From Heterohyrax brucei (lineage: Eukaryota > Chordata > Mammalia > Hyracoidea > Procaviidae), in assembly GCA_028571685.1 (NCBI GenBank), contig CM053146.1:108971431-109035430 (forward strand): a stretch of DNA of 64,000 bases, given 5' to 3'. Position 1 is the first letter of the stretch. Each line of letters begins with the position of its first letter. Below, piece after piece: positions 10,785-21,899 of this stretch. A program made the position numbers and the translations under genes. The notes beneath the pieces were generated by a model. It was not told the DNA's origin. It worked only from the letters and a program-made list of their open reading frames with translations, and ran no database searches.

Positions 10785-11540
10785 CTGAACTATTAATCTT
10801 TTCTTTTTTTTTCTCAACAACTTGTATATGACCTTTTCCCTAATCAGAGGCATCCATTTACTCAAGGACGAGTAGGATTTTTATAGAGGAAGTGAAAAGA
10901 GCAAGAAACATTTAATGTTCAGCTTTTCAGCTTCGAAAAGAGGCTTATAAAAATTAAAAGGGCAGGTTGGGGGATGGGGTGGGAAGCAGAGATGATGCTG
11001 TAACCTCAGAGGAGGTCTTAGGGACCAGGTAACAGAGAAAAGTGAAGTCTGTATCAGAAGACAGCCAAGCCCAGGGAATCCTGGGAGAGAGCAGCAATGA
11101 TACAGACAAGATTTGTAGTTAAAATACTCAAAATCTGATGCTAATATTCATCAGTATATAAACCGATATAGAAATCAAAACTTACAAAGAAACTCCTTTT
11201 TATTGTTTAAATTAACTAAATACAGTACGGAACTGCTTATATTCAGCATCATTTGTAGCATAAGTCCTTTATTAAACTGTTCTAACAATTTCCAAAGCAT
11301 TTGTTGGTTCATAAAAATAGATAGTGTGAACTTGTGCTTTACGGCAGCTGTCACAGTCTGATTCTCCAGGTCCCCATGCCACCTCTCTTGGGCCCCCCTT
11401 TGATTTCAGTTGCAACAGTGGCAGTCCTCCTGCACAGTGCCTGTCCCACACTCCACATCTCTTTGCTTTTCTGCTGTAGGGTTTTCTCAGAAGCCACAGG
11501 AGTTTGCCTAGCCCTGAGCAGGCACATCCTGGAAGGGCTG
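10785..11540. other. Unclassified sequence
   Basis: I see no gene here and no repeat I can name. The open frames that cross 11334-11550 continue into the SINE and are not credible. Confidence 0.4.
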
Positions 11541-11553
11541 AGAAACACCCTGA

Positions 11554-11730
11554 AACCAAAAAAAAAAAAAAACAAACCCATTGCCATCGAGTTCATTCCA
11601 CCTCACAGCAACCTTACAGGACAGAGTAAAACTGCTTCACAGAGTTTCCAAGGAGTGTCTGGTGGATTCGGACTGCCAACGTTTTGGTTAGCAGCTACAG
11701 CTCTTAACCACTATGCCACCAGAGTTTCCA
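11554..11730 (-). mobile_element. AfroSINE, short form, with exact target-site duplication
   Basis: Full-length minus copy with an A-run at its 3' end (11558-11571). The 13-bp sequence AGAAACACCCTGA stands on both sides (11541-11553 and 11731-11743) without a mismatch, which suggests a fairly recent insertion. Confidence 0.92.
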
Positions 11731-12065
11731 AGAAACACCCTGAGGCAACCTTAAACAGCAGCAACCAGCAGTCAACAGCAAATAGTATCCAGACTCCTAT
11801 CCTTTACGAAGACAATTTGGAGATGTGTTCAACATGATTCCTTAAAAGATTCCCAGAAAGACTGGGCCCCAGTTTCCCACAGTGAAAACAAGAGCAATAA
11901 CACCGCTTTGTTGGCTTTTATTCTTCTCCATCTCATTTTCACCTTACCCTCATTCTTGTTTTCTGAGATCACCTTTCAAATATTTTACTTGTCCCCAAGT
12001 CCTTGTCTCTGGTTCTGCTTTTAAAACAAATGAAAATTAATATACTCTTTGAATTATGTCCCTGA

Positions 12066-12905
12066 CTCAGTCATTTGGCACTGGGTTAGCACAAATTGAC
12101 CAAGGCAAAGTGTAGAAGCCTCCTAAACATGTTCAAACTCCTTGAGGGACTAAGTTGCTGGGGCTGAGGACTAGGGACCACAGTCTTGGTGGACATCTGG
12201 GTCAACTGGCGTAACACAGTTCATAAAAAAAAATCTGTTCTACATCCTACTTTAGTGACTAATACCTGAGGTCTTTAAAACTTGCAAGCAATCATCTAAG
12301 ATGTATCTATTGGTCCCAGCAGGTTTAGAGCAAAGGCAAATGAAGAACACTAAAAACAGAAGGAAAATATGAATCCAAAGGACCCATGGACCACATGAAT
12401 CACAGCCTTCCCTGAGCTGAGCCCAGAATAACTCGATGGTGCCCAGCTACCCACCACCTACTTCTCTGGCAGGGATCACAATAGAGGGTCTAGGGTGCAG
12501 AGGGATCAAAATGCAAAGCAAAACTCAAATTCATGGAAAATCACCAGCTTGCTGATCTGACAAGAGACAAAAGAAACCCTCTAGACTACAGTCCCTGGAT
12601 ACCCTGCTAACTCAGAAGCGAAACCTCTCCGTAAATCTACCTTTCAGGCAAGAATGAGACAGGCCTGTAACGTAAACAGTAACACATGTGAGGAAAGTAC
12701 TTCTTAGTTCAATCAAATATAGGAGACCAAATGAGCAATGCCTGCCCCCAAATAGAGATGAGAGGGCAGGAACGGACAGGAAAATTGGTTGAATGAACAC
12801 TGAGAGCCCAGGGCGGAAAGGGACAGGCAAAGGGGGAGAATGCTGACACATTATAGAGATTACAAGTAACGTCACAAAAGAATTTGTGCTTAACCTTTTT
12901 TAATT
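12066..12905 (+). mobile_element. Family X repeat, plus copy
   Basis: This is one of five copies of a non-coding repeat that I could align by eye inside the window. Shared blocks are ACCTGAGGTCTTTAAAACTT near 12265, CATCTAAGATGTATCTATTG, GATGGTGCCCAGCTACCC near 12434, GGCAGGGATCACAATAGAG near 12471, and a GAGATGAGAGGGCAGG stretch near 12758. The other copies are at 27520, 43620, 52440 and 57735. It may be a LINE 3' UTR or an LTR/internal segment; no ORF supports either. Confidence 0.65.
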
Positions 12906-13550
12906 AAATACTAATTTATTCCATAACTGTTCACATGTATCACAGTAAAAAAATTTATTTTAAAGATGTGACATTGGGAGTTAATATCAAACTCTTTCAG
13001 TGACTTCTCCATCACAGTGATAATCATCAGGTAACTGGGGATGCTGGGAGGCACCCAAGGGATGGTTCATGCAGCTACACCATCACAGCTCACTGCTTCC
13101 ATCGTCTCCAGACCTCTGCATCTCTCTCATCAGCCTCTCTCTTCCTGTTAGGAGTCAAAAACTACAGGGAGAGATAGAGAGGAGGAAAGGATGACATGGA
13201 TAAAGAGCTCAGTTACAAGAAGGAACAAACACAAAGGGGAGAATTAATAGATAGACGAGGTGAAAGAAAAGAAAACACAAATGCTAGTTACGGACAGCCA
13301 GGCCAGTGCTTGGTGACTGACACTCACGCCAAGCTCACTCTGCGTAGTCTGCCCTGAATGGATGAGGGAGTCAATATGCAGACAGAGACAAGGGAATGGG
13401 CTGCTTCCTCTGCTCAGGGACCAGCTACAGGGGGGAGGAGGTAATCAATAAGACTCACACTGTCACTTAGCAGGGCACTTGGTTTCATGACTTTTAAAAA
13501 TGGTCATAGGCAAATTTGTTCAGTAACCACTGCTCCCAAAGTATAAGGTG
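12906..13550. other. Unclassified sequence
   Basis: Apart from an A/T-rich run at 12898-12965 there is nothing I can name. No gene. Confidence 0.4.
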
Positions 13551-13910
13551 TTATCTTAGTTTCCCGAAGCCGTTGTAATAAGATAAGTGAGTTGAAATAG
13601 ACTTGACAGCAGTGGTTTTGGGGGGGAGGTGGCTGGAATAAGAATGCCACAGCAGGTGACTTTTAAGAGGAGAGACTTATTCTGTCAGTGTTAAAGGCTA
13701 GAGCTCCAAACACAGGTGGAAGGCTCTTCCAGGCCTGCGCTGAGGGAAGAGCCTCATCTCTGCTTCTGTAGCCCTGATGCTATAGAAACTTCTTGGCCAT
13801 CTTCTTTGCAATGGAGAAGTCACTCAGAAGTGATTAGGTTTAGGACAAACCTAGGCTGGTCTGGCCTCATTAACATGACAAAGAAAACCCTATTCCCAAA
13901 CATCCACAGG
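13551..13910 (-). mobile_element. MaLR-like LTR, minus, with SINE scrap inside
   Basis: On the minus strand this matches the LTR of 25209-25852: TAATGAGGCCAGACC, then AGCAGAGATGAGGCTCTTCC, then a GACAGAATAAGTCTCTC polyadenylation region and a terminal GGGAAACTAAGATAA. A 35-bp SINE tail (13588-13622, plus) interrupts it. Confidence 0.6.
13588..13622 (+). mobile_element. AfroSINE tail fragment
   Basis: GTTGAAATAGACTTGACAGC followed by AGTGGTTTTGG is the end of the short-form SINE; everything upstream is missing. Confidence 0.6.
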
Positions 13911-13917
13911 TATACAG

Positions 13918-14409
13918 TGTCATAGATTGAATTGTGTTTCCCAAAAACGGTATGTGGCAGTTCAGCTGGGCCTTGATTCTTGGTATTGTGTGATGTTCCT
14001 GCATGTTGTAAATCCTGCCTCTGGGATGGTCATGAGGGCAGATGAGCACAGTTGTCTTGGGGCAGGACTTCATAAGTAAGATTGTTTTGTGTCTTGAGGC
14101 AGTCTCTTGAGATATAAAGGAAACAAGCCAGCCGAGAGTGTTTGAGACTCCATACCACCAAGAAGATGTGCCAGAAGCTGAGTAAGTCCTTGGGAAAGGA
14201 CCTGGGTCCCTGTGCTTCAGAAACTTCTAGTCCAGGGGAAGACTGATGACAAGGACCTTCCACCAGAGCCAGCAGAGAAAGCCTTCCCCTAGAGCTGACA
14301 CCCTGAACTTGGACTTTCAGCCTAGTGGACTCTGACAGAATAAAATTTCTCTTTTTAAAGCCATCCACTTGGGGTGTATCCGTTAAAGCAGCACTAGACA
14401 ACTAAGACA
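13918..14409 (+). mobile_element. MaLR-like LTR, complete
   Basis: The most complete LTR in the window. It starts TGTCATAGATTGAATTGTGT and ends GACAACTAAGACA. A polyadenylation signal lies at 14338-14346 (AGAATAAAAT) and TTCTCTTTTT follows. It is solo: no primer-binding-site-linked internal region or viral gene is visible on either side. Confidence 0.75.
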
Positions 14410-14457
14410 AGGGTGAGAATTCCAACACACATTTAGGGAGGGTATAATACAATTCAT

Positions 14458-14616
14458 GAAACCAACCTGTTGCCATCAAGTCAATTCCAACTTGTAGCAA
14501 CCCTACAGGACAGAGTAGAACTGCCTCATAGGGTTTCCATGGAGAGACTGGTGAGTTTGAACCAGTGATCTTTCGGTCAGCAGCCGAGCTTTTAACCATT
14601 GTGCCACCAGAGCTCC
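14458..14616 (-). mobile_element. AfroSINE, short form
   Basis: Full-length minus copy. AATACAATTCAT at 14446-14457 and AATACAATGCAT at 14617-14628 form a target-site duplication with one mismatch. Confidence 0.9.
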
Positions 14617-14629
14617 AATACAATGCATA

Positions 14630-15285
14630 ACAGCCATCTAAGAAAAATTTACCCCAAGTTACCAAACCCACAGAGACGATGTGTGCACACACACTCTGAT
14701 CTGCACAACTGCCAGGGGAAGCCTCTTGAACCACTCTCTGAACCTTGCTTCTCCCTTGGGCAGAGTTAGGCATTCCTTTGAGGATGTGCAGAATAGACCC
14801 TCCTCATCTAAGCTGTGATGTTCCCCAATCCCAACAAGACTTTGAAACTGGAGGAAACTTCCCAATACCCAAAATAAATAACTTAAAATGCACAGCAGTT
14901 TCCACTGATACTGAAAACAAAAGAAGTCTCAGCATCACAGTGCATGTGCTTCCTAAGACAAAACCACATGCGCTGGAATGCATATTACTTATTTTATTTT
15001 ACCGCATATTGCAGTCAGCTCTATTATTTCCCAACTGGTAAAAACACTTCCATATTTTAATAGTGCAGCATACCGATGCCCCTGCAGAAATTGTCCTGCC
15101 TGTGGATTTCATCTCCATATTCCAGGGTATGCTTACCATCGCTGCTGTCTGCACAAGACCTATGGGTAATCCATTGGAACACCTGGCCATCTCAAAGGCT
15201 TCTTCAAGCCCCATTCAAACCACAACATGTAGATCTCATCCCTCATCTCCCAGTGTCCCTCCAGAAACAGAGGCCAAGGCCTGCT
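14630..15285. other. Unclassified sequence
   Basis: Several overlapping short frames exist on both strands but none shows a domain, splice signal or codon pattern that would support a gene. Confidence 0.4.
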
Positions 15286-15289
15286 TCCA

Positions 15290-15960
15290 GTTTTCTACTT
15301 TCTACTGTGTAACAAATCATCTCCAAGCTTACAGTTTAAAACATGTATTTATTACTGTCTCTAATGGATCTGAGGAAACCCAGGTGACATAGTGATCAAG
15401 ACCTACAACTGCTAACCAAAAGGCTGGCTGTTCGACTCCACCCTTGGAAACTCTCTGGGGCAGATTTATCCTGTACTATAGAGTCGCTGTGTGTCAGAAT
15501 CAACTCTACAGCAACAGGCAATGGTGTAATGAATCTGTGTGTTGATTGGTCCCAGCTGGATAGATCTTACTTGGGATCCCTCATGGGGTTGCAGAAGGAT
15601 GTGAGCAGGGCCGGAGTCACCTAAAGGGTTGACATCCGGTGGGACATCCAAGATGACTTCTTTTCCTATATGTCCACCCCCCGGGCTGGATACCTGGAAG
15701 AACTGGAGGCTGTCTGGGCATTTCTCTTGCCATATGTCCTCTCCACGTGGCTAGTGCAGACTTGCTCGCAATATAGTGGACTCAGATGGTTGCTAGTGTA
15801 CCTCAGATGTGCTTTCCAAAAGACCATGTAAAGCTTCTTCTGACCTACTTCAGGAAGCCACAGAGTATAACTTCTGCCATGTCTTATTGGTGATACACAA
15901 GTGCTAGCCAGGTTCAAGGTGAGTGGACAGCAAACGAATCTGAATCCTGGGAAATACATT
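15290..15960 (+). mobile_element. Old interspersed repeat, interrupted by a SINE
   Basis: CTACTGTGTAACAAATCATC, TTAAAACATGTATTTATTAC, GGTTGCAGAAGGATGTG, and CTCTCCACGTGGCTAGTGCA are in the order of a common old mammalian repeat. I do not remember its class securely (LTR or DNA transposon). The SINE at 15375-15528 splits it. Confidence 0.45.
15375..15528 (+). mobile_element. AfroSINE, short form
   Basis: Head CCCAGGTGACATAGTGATCA, a shortened B-box region GCTGTTCGACTCCACCC, body GGAAACTCTCTGGGGCAG, and tail GAATCAACTCTACAGC. Confidence 0.8.
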
Positions 15961-16113
15961 TCATTGGGATCATTCCTCAGGAACTAACTAGGGGGGGTGG
16001 CAGTGAGGAAAGGTGCTTGGGTGGAACCAGACAGTAGTAAAACTCATCTACTTTACTTGAATATATATGTATATAGTTACACTATAGTTATTCAATATAT
16101 ATTTACACTATAT

Positions 16114-16145
16114 TATGAGTCAGATCCGACTTGACGGCACTTGGC
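16114..16145 (+). mobile_element. AfroSINE 3'-tail fragment
   Basis: TATGAGTCAGATCCGACTTG then ACGGCACTTGGC. It sits in an AT-rich dinucleotide-like stretch (16060-16210). Confidence 0.6.
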
Positions 16146-16172
16146 ATACATTTATATATATTATATACATAT

Positions 16173-16223
16173 CAACATACTTAAACAAATGACCACTATA
16201 TATATATTTGTTTAAACATGTTG
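16173..16223. repeat. 18-bp imperfect inverted repeat
   Basis: The left arm is CAACATACTTAAACAAAT (16173-16190). The right arm is ATTTGTTTAAACATGTTG (16206-16223). They pair at 16 of 18 positions around a 15-base AT-rich loop, so a stable hairpin or cruciform is possible. Confidence 0.8.
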
Positions 16224-16227
16224 AGAC

Positions 16228-16555
16228 CAGGGCTTGGTGAACTTTTCCTGTAAAGGGCAGGATAGTAAATATTTTAGGCTTTTGGGCCATATGGTCTCTG
16301 ACAATTAACTCTCCCATTGTGGCATCACAAAGCATTGTGTAAAAATGAATAGATTCGGTTGTGTAGTATAAGATTTTACTTGTGACACTAAAGTTTGAAT
16401 TTCTTATAATTTTCGTTTATCATCATGTATTTTTCTTTTGAATCTTTTCTCAGCCACTTACAAATGTAAACCATGCTTAGCTCCAGGGCCAACAAAAACA
16501 GGCAACAGGCCAGATTTGGCTAATGGGCTGTAATCTGCCAATACCTGGTCTAGAT
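16228..16555 (+). mobile_element. hAT-Charlie-type non-autonomous DNA transposon
   Basis: The 5' end CCAGGGCTTGGTGAACTTTT and TTTTAGGCTTTTGGGCCATA are hallmarks of a short mammalian hAT element. The 3' end AATCTGCCAATACCTGG is complementary in outline to the start, giving terminal inverted repeats. The element is too short for a transposase and contains none. Confidence 0.75.
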
Positions 16556-16670
16556 TAAGCTCCATAAAGAGAGGGACCATGTCTGCCTCATCCCCTGTCA
16601 TGAGCCCTGTGGTTAGCGTGTCACAGCAATGCTCAATAAATATTTAAAGAATAAGTGAATGGTTGATTTA
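16553..16670 (+). mobile_element. L2 LINE 3' end
   Basis: TAAGCTCCATAAAGAGAGGG, ACCATGTCTGCCTCATCCCC and GCTCAATAAATATTTAAAGA are the classic L2 3'-end blocks. It follows the hAT element immediately. Confidence 0.75.
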
Positions 16671-17099
16671 TAAATGAGTTCTAAAACCCTGAATAAAAAA
16701 TGTATCTGGAAAGCGTTTAGTGTTCACCTCAACATTAATCCTTCCACTTAAAACATAGGTCAGAAATTACATCTGCAGCTTTATTGACATTTTTCTGGAA
16801 ATATAGCAGTATCAGGACACCCACACCTCACTTATCCAGGCTAAATGTGCCCGGAGTACCTTGAATAATCTGAGACTTCAATACTAAAGAGTGATGGAGG
16901 TTTATTGCCTTCTCAGCTCCTTAGAGAGACGTGGGCACAAGCCATGAATCAGTGATGCCATCACTCCTAAGACACACATTACTATTTAAGTGCTAGTAAT
17001 ATGACACCATTAAATTCAGAAATTGCCAAAAGTTGTCCTGGAGATCTCCTGGCTAAATCCTCTCATTTTCTAGCCATGTACTGGGCATCCCTAACCACA
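16671..17099. other. Unclassified sequence
   Basis: AT-rich sequence without a gene or secure repeat. Confidence 0.4.
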
Positions 17100-17350
17100 G
17101 GACCTGGTGCCAAATTGATCATCTTTCCTCTCGGCACTCCAAACCCACTCCTCCTCCTTTCCTGTTGCTATTAATGGCGCCATCATTCCCTCAATCCTTG
17201 GAGCTCAAGATTTTGGAATTTCCTTTTTCCTCTCCCGCTTCCTCATTATTCCAGTTCTCGTTGATGCACTCAGTTTAGATCCTATTAGCTCTTGTCTAGA
17301 CTCTAGGTTAATGTGGTAATTTCCTAACTATTTAGCCTCATCCTTTTTAT
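17100..17350 (-). mobile_element. Ancient repeat fragment, minus strand
   Basis: On the plus strand it reads GTTGCTATTAATGGCGCCAT, TTGGAGCTCAAGATTTTGGA and TCTTGTCTAGACTCTAGGTT. This is the complement of the order seen in the repeat at 640-1655. Confidence 0.45.
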
Positions 17351-17654
17351 AGGACTTTATTTTTGTCAGACTGGGTGGAAGAGATTGCTTGTGATCTCCC
17401 AAAGTTTATTCTAACTTTCTTCCTTAGAAATAGTACCTTTGGTTTGCTACTATATTTCCTAGGTTGCCTTGCAGTTATATATGTGAATTTGATTAAATTA
17501 TAGCTAATAGGATATAAGCAGAAGTGTGTGCATCTTGAGGAAAGTGTCATTAAGTTGTAAGAATGTGTCCTTTTTTATACGTCTTTTTCAGCAGTTAGAC
17601 AGAATGCAGTTATGATAACTGGAGTTTGGGCTGTCATCTCAGGTTGCTCACACT
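17351..17654. other. Unclassified sequence
   Basis: AT-rich and without recognisable content. Confidence 0.35.
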
Positions 17655-17768
17655 GTGCTGAAGTGTGATGTTTGCTAACTGAAAGACTGACAGTTCAAAT
17701 CCACCCTACTCTGACCTATAGGGTCACTATGAATTGGAATTGACTTGACGGCAGTGGGTTTTTATTTT
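17655..17768 (+). mobile_element. AfroSINE with internal deletion
   Basis: The head is weak, CAGTTCAAATCCACC is clear, and the sequence then jumps directly to CTACTCTGACCTATAGGGTC. The segment with the CTCCTTGGAAAC block is missing, so roughly 30 bases were lost internally. Confidence 0.7.
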
Positions 17769-17939
17769 GCTTCTTCAAGCCACAGCTACTTTGTTGTCCG
17801 TTCTTTTGTCTTGCTTTATCCCTTGGAGTCAAGCCTAATCTGAAGTGATACCAGGAGCAACTTCTCATTCTCTCAGAATGCAGCGTTCTTACCCCCAAGC
17901 CTCCAGGTTCACAGTCTTCCCACTGACTGCGGTGTCTGC

Positions 17940-18420
17940 CTCATTTTGTCCCCGTTCCCCCTGCTAAGCCTGTCTCTACCTGTACAATCTGTCCATTGTC
18001 AAGGACTGTCTCCAGTGTCTCTGCCTCTGTGAGATTTTCTTAACTCTTCAATCCCTAGATTCCATCACTCCCTAGATCCCTCTAGCACTTTTAATTCTGT
18101 ATGTAATGCCCTCCTTCACAGTGGTCAGAAAACCTTGGCGGCACAGTGCTTAAGTGCTATGGCTGCTAACCAAAGGGTCGACAGTTCAAATCCACCAGGT
18201 GCTCCAAGGAAACTCTATGGGGCGGTTCTATCCTGTCCTGTAGGCTCACTATGAGTCGGAATCTACTCCATGGCACTGGGTTGTTTTTTTTTTGTTTGTT
18301 TGTTTGTTTTTCATAGTGGTCATCTGTAAACTCTTCACACACTGTCTCCCTTCTCCACAGACATCTTTGCAGCACTGTGGATTACACAGAGTATTTGTTG
18401 AGATATATTTTGGGTTACTC
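17940..18420 (+). mobile_element. Possible L2 fragment flanking a SINE
   Basis: A pyrimidine-rich sequence with ATGTAATGCCCTCCTTCACA could be L2. The support is weak and is given mainly because the SINE at 18129 splits it. Confidence 0.3.
18129..18312 (+). mobile_element. AfroSINE, short form, full length
   Basis: Complete head, body and tail, ending in a T/GTTT run (18283-18311). CAGTGGTCA just before it and TAGTGGTCA just after it are probable target-site repeats. Confidence 0.9.
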
Positions 18421-18429
18421 CTGGTCACA

Positions 18430-18588
18430 AAACCAAACCCACTGCCGTTGAGTCGGGTCCGACTCATAGCAACCCTATAGGTCACAGTAGAACAACCCCA
18501 TAGAGTTTCCAAGGCGTGCCTGGCAGATTTGAACTGCCGACCTTTAGGTTAGCAGATGTAGCACTTAACACTCTACACCCCAGGGTTT
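18430..18588 (-). mobile_element. AfroSINE, short form, full length
   Basis: Minus-strand copy with a near-consensus tail. TCCTGGTCAC (18419-18428) and CCCTGGTCGC (18590-18599) form a probable target-site duplication. With the 18129 copy it makes an inverted pair with a spacer of about 120 bp. Confidence 0.9.
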
Positions 18589-19000
18589 CCCCTGGTCGCG
18601 AAGACTCTTCCTTACTTGGGAAAAGCGAGTCTCCCACACTCCCTTCCACCCCCGTTATATTTACTGTATGATTGTCCCTGACTGTAGATGACTGAACAAG
18701 TGAGGGACACCGTTCTCTTAGCTGATCTTCTTAGAGACTCTTCTCTGAGAACTAGAAACAGAATTCTGAGGCAGCTTGTAAACGTTGGCACTGTGGGCAG
18801 CCGCGTTTCACCACGGGGCTGGAGAAGCGGTGCAAGTCCGTCTACACACAGCATGAGAGAAGATGAAGGAGAAAGTCTGACGCCTCCCCGGCTCCACTGT
18901 TTTGTGTCGGTCAGGATATGTTCTTGCATTTGAGTTCCTTGAGACACCTTTGATTCTTACAAGCTCCGACTTTCAATTTAATCCAGTCCTATCTGGCTTC

Positions 19001-19036
19001 TTGAGTCGAATCCGACTCGATGGCACTTGGCTTGGC
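19001..19036 (+). mobile_element. AfroSINE 3'-tail fragment
   Basis: TTGAGTCGAATCCGACTCGA then TGGCACTTGGCTTGGC. No body or head precedes it. Confidence 0.6.
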
Positions 19037-20485
19037 TCTGGTTTCTCGAAACCAAAAAGTCAAAATATATTTGTGGAATTTTGTGTAACTGACCTTCTGG
19101 AAGATCATAGAATATTTAACTTAAACAAGAGAGCTGTTCAGGTACGTAATTTAGTGGAACAACCCTGTAAGTTAAGAATTTACAAACTTCTTTTGATTTT
19201 ACCTTTGCCCCCAAATTATTCCCTCTTTTGACATTCTCTGATATTTCTTATCTGTGACAGTCTAATGATATTCATCACTTATTGTCTCATTCTGTTACCA
19301 TCCATGCATCAGCCTAACTCAAACTACAGACAGCCGCGGTTCTATCTTTCTGGTCCTCCCATTCTAAGAAAAGCTTGAGAACAACGCATTAAATGCGTAG
19401 CTACGTAAACGTATTTTTATTTGCATTGGGGATGATTTGAACAATCACAGACTGTTTGGGGTTTTTTTTTTCCACACTGACCATGTTAATACGAAGAGCA
19501 AGTTTATTTATCATTTACTTTGGTAGAAAGCTCTAGTCCACAGATGGAAAAAAAAGAGTAGGCTGTATTTTCTTTGTGACCTAAAAATCCTGACTGCCCA
19601 AAAGAAGGAAAAACTAGAAATGAAAATGCTAGAAAAAAAGTAAATTTTAATAAGTGAATAACTTTAGGCTTTAACATGAAATCCACTCTTTAAGTTTGCT
19701 GAGCAACAGAACATGTGTCCTTCTGTTTTCTACATTCAGCAGACATCTGGAAACCCGCACAGGATGACCAAACTATGTGACCTACACTGGCAGCTAGATA
19801 GCATTTGCTCAAATGAAATCTAAGCTTCAGAATCTTCTTGTTTAAATTTCTTGGGGAATATTAAGTGTACTGCATAATGGGATAACAGATGGATTCCCTT
19901 TTTTGATTCCAGGTAGTTAAAATGTTGTTAAGCTGCCTCTTCCTTTTTTTTGAAAAAAAAGAAACAAAATATCTCTCACCAGAGTTTCTTCAGGTGTAAA
20001 CAATTAATCTATTGAAAGTTTAATTTACAATTTTTCTGTTTCACTGGAATTATGGTAAAATCTGAAATGGAACCAACTTTTCCCATTCTGGTTTCCATTT
20101 GTTTCTTGTTAGTGCAGATCAAATATATTAAGTGAAATGATTAACACTACAGTCAAATTTATTAGTGTAAAAGGTCTGTGAGTACGTTTTCAGGAGTCAA
20201 AAGGAAATGTTTCAAGAGAAATCTCACATTTCCACGTGCTCTGAAGGGCACCTTCCCTGATCGGGTCTGCTCCGACCTGGCAGTTAACTCTTTCAGGGGC
20301 ATGGAGCTGGTTTTGACGGTGGCAGCTAAATGTGGCAGGGGTGGAGGAGAGGTTGGGCAGCTGTGTCTTGAACAAGAATGTCCCAAATGACCCTTAATAC
20401 TCCAAATGAACAAACACAATCTAAACCTGAAGTCACAGCAGGTTCTTGCAGCCTGTGGTGTCTGTCCTTGGCTCCTCAGACCCCA
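19037..20485. other. Unique AT-rich stretch
   Basis: No gene and no repeat that I can name. From about 19830 to 20160 it has high complexity with motifs such as GTGTAAACAATTAATCTATT, typical of developmental regulatory DNA, but that is only an impression. From 20205 to 20380 it becomes GC-richer, with overlapping frames on both strands and no domain. Confidence 0.4.
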
Positions 20486-20523
20486 AAGCCAAACCCACTG
20501 CTATAGACTCATAGTGACCCTGA
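20486..20523 (-). mobile_element. AfroSINE tail fragment
   Basis: AAAGCCAAACCCACTGCTAT followed by AGACTCATAGTGACCCT is the complement of the SINE tail. The rest is absent. Confidence 0.6.
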
Positions 20524-20574
20524 CTCCCAGACAGCCTTTGTCTCCCCAAGAGTCCGGGAGAAATTCACAGGCTG

Positions 20575-20960
20575 CTTCCACAGGCATCCCTTGGCTCAGA
20601 ACATCTGTCTTTCTCTTTATTATCCCTTCCTCCCTTTTCTTTCACCCCACAATCTAACTAATCAGTTAAAATGCAGCTCAGTAGTTATTTCTTTGGGAAG
20701 TCTTCACCAGCTCCCCAGAATGAATCATTCCCCTCTCAGCACCACCCACAGCTCTGTTCCCTATTTGCAGCACTTACAAATCACATCAGTAAATGATTCT
20801 GCGCCCTCCCCGCAGCAGTGATCCTCCCAGGCCCTCTCTCCCCATGGATGAACTTCCTCTAGGATGGGGCCCTAGCTCACTCATCTTTGCATGCTTACCA
20901 CCCAGCCTAGCAGGAGTTTAACAGCGACTGGCAGAATAAAAGCAAGTCTGCTGCTTTGCT
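20575..20960 (+). mobile_element. L2 LINE fragment
   Basis: AAATGCAGCTCAGTAGTTAT, TTGGGAAGTCTTCACCAGCT, TGCAGCACTTACAAATCACA and a loose 3' section follow the L2 order. Confidence 0.55.
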
Positions 20961-21182
20961 AAGTCAATCATGTGCTCTCTTCTATGTCTCTTTCCTGTGT
21001 CTCCTCTGCCCCTTTTATGCCTATAAGCCTAATCAACTATCTTAAAAACTACAACACAGTGAAATATTATGAATCTTCAAATAAATAAAAAAATTATGAA
21101 TACTCAATTATATGAATGGGACAGAAGGAAAAGCCCTTCCTTGTACTGTAAGGCCAATCAATAAATGTAGCAGGAATAATGA
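20961..21182. other. Unclassified sequence
   Basis: A short AT-rich interval before the LTR; nothing identified. Confidence 0.35.
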
Positions 21183-21690
21183 TGTCATGGATAGAAACAT
21201 ATTCCCTCAAAAATATGTGCAGCAATTTGGCTAGGCTAGTGTGTGACTGCCCTCTGTTTTGTGATTTTTCTATTCTACAAATCCCAGTTTCTGCCTGTGA
21301 TTAATAGACTGGATTATGTTGAAGAGGATTAGGGTGGGACTGTGACACCCTTCCTAAAGTCACCTCCCTGCTCCAATATAAAGGGAGTTTTCCTGGACTG
21401 TGGCTTTTACCACCTTCTATCCTGTAAGAGATAAAAGGAAAGGGAAGCAAGGAGAGAGCTTAGGACTTCATGCCATCAAGAAAGCAGCACTGAGAGCAGA
21501 GCGAGTCCTTGGGACCTGAGGTTCCTGCACCAAGATGCGCTCAGATCAGAAAAAGACTAATGCAACACGAAGAGTTTCCTCCAGAGCCAAAAGAGAGTGC
21601 ATTCCATGGAGCTGGCACCCTGAATTCAGACTTGTAGCCTACTGTGTGAGAATAGACTTCTCTTTGTTAGAGCCACCTAGGTGACTAAAC
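21183..21690 (+). mobile_element. MaLR-like LTR, third plus copy
   Basis: It starts TGTCATGGATAGAAACATAT and ends near AGGTGACTAAAC. The middle repeats GAAGAGGATTAGGGTGGGAC and GAGATAAAAGGAAAGGGAAG almost base for base with 1-130 of the window. The polyadenylation signal has decayed to AGAATAGACT. No internal retroviral sequence adjoins it. Confidence 0.75.
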
Positions 21691-21899
21691 TAAATGAGTT
21701 TAGAAAATTACCGTTTGGCAATCAATACCGTAAGTGATTCAGGCGAGAATCATCAATAGATGCTATAGCTAAAAATGGGTTCAACTTTGCGGAAACCAGA
21801 ATATTTGCATAGTCTCAAAATACCTCCCCATAAGATTCTTATGAATTATAAAGAAGAAGATAATAAGTTTATTGTGCAGACACTTGGCAAATACCACCT

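Noticed and set aside
11334..11837. 167-codon open frame on the plus strand
   Set aside because: About one third lies in the SINE at 11554-11730 and the rest has no recognisable content.
18129..18200. tRNA gene
   Set aside because: A-box and B-box-like motifs belong to the SINE heads; none can fold into a full cloverleaf with intact arms.
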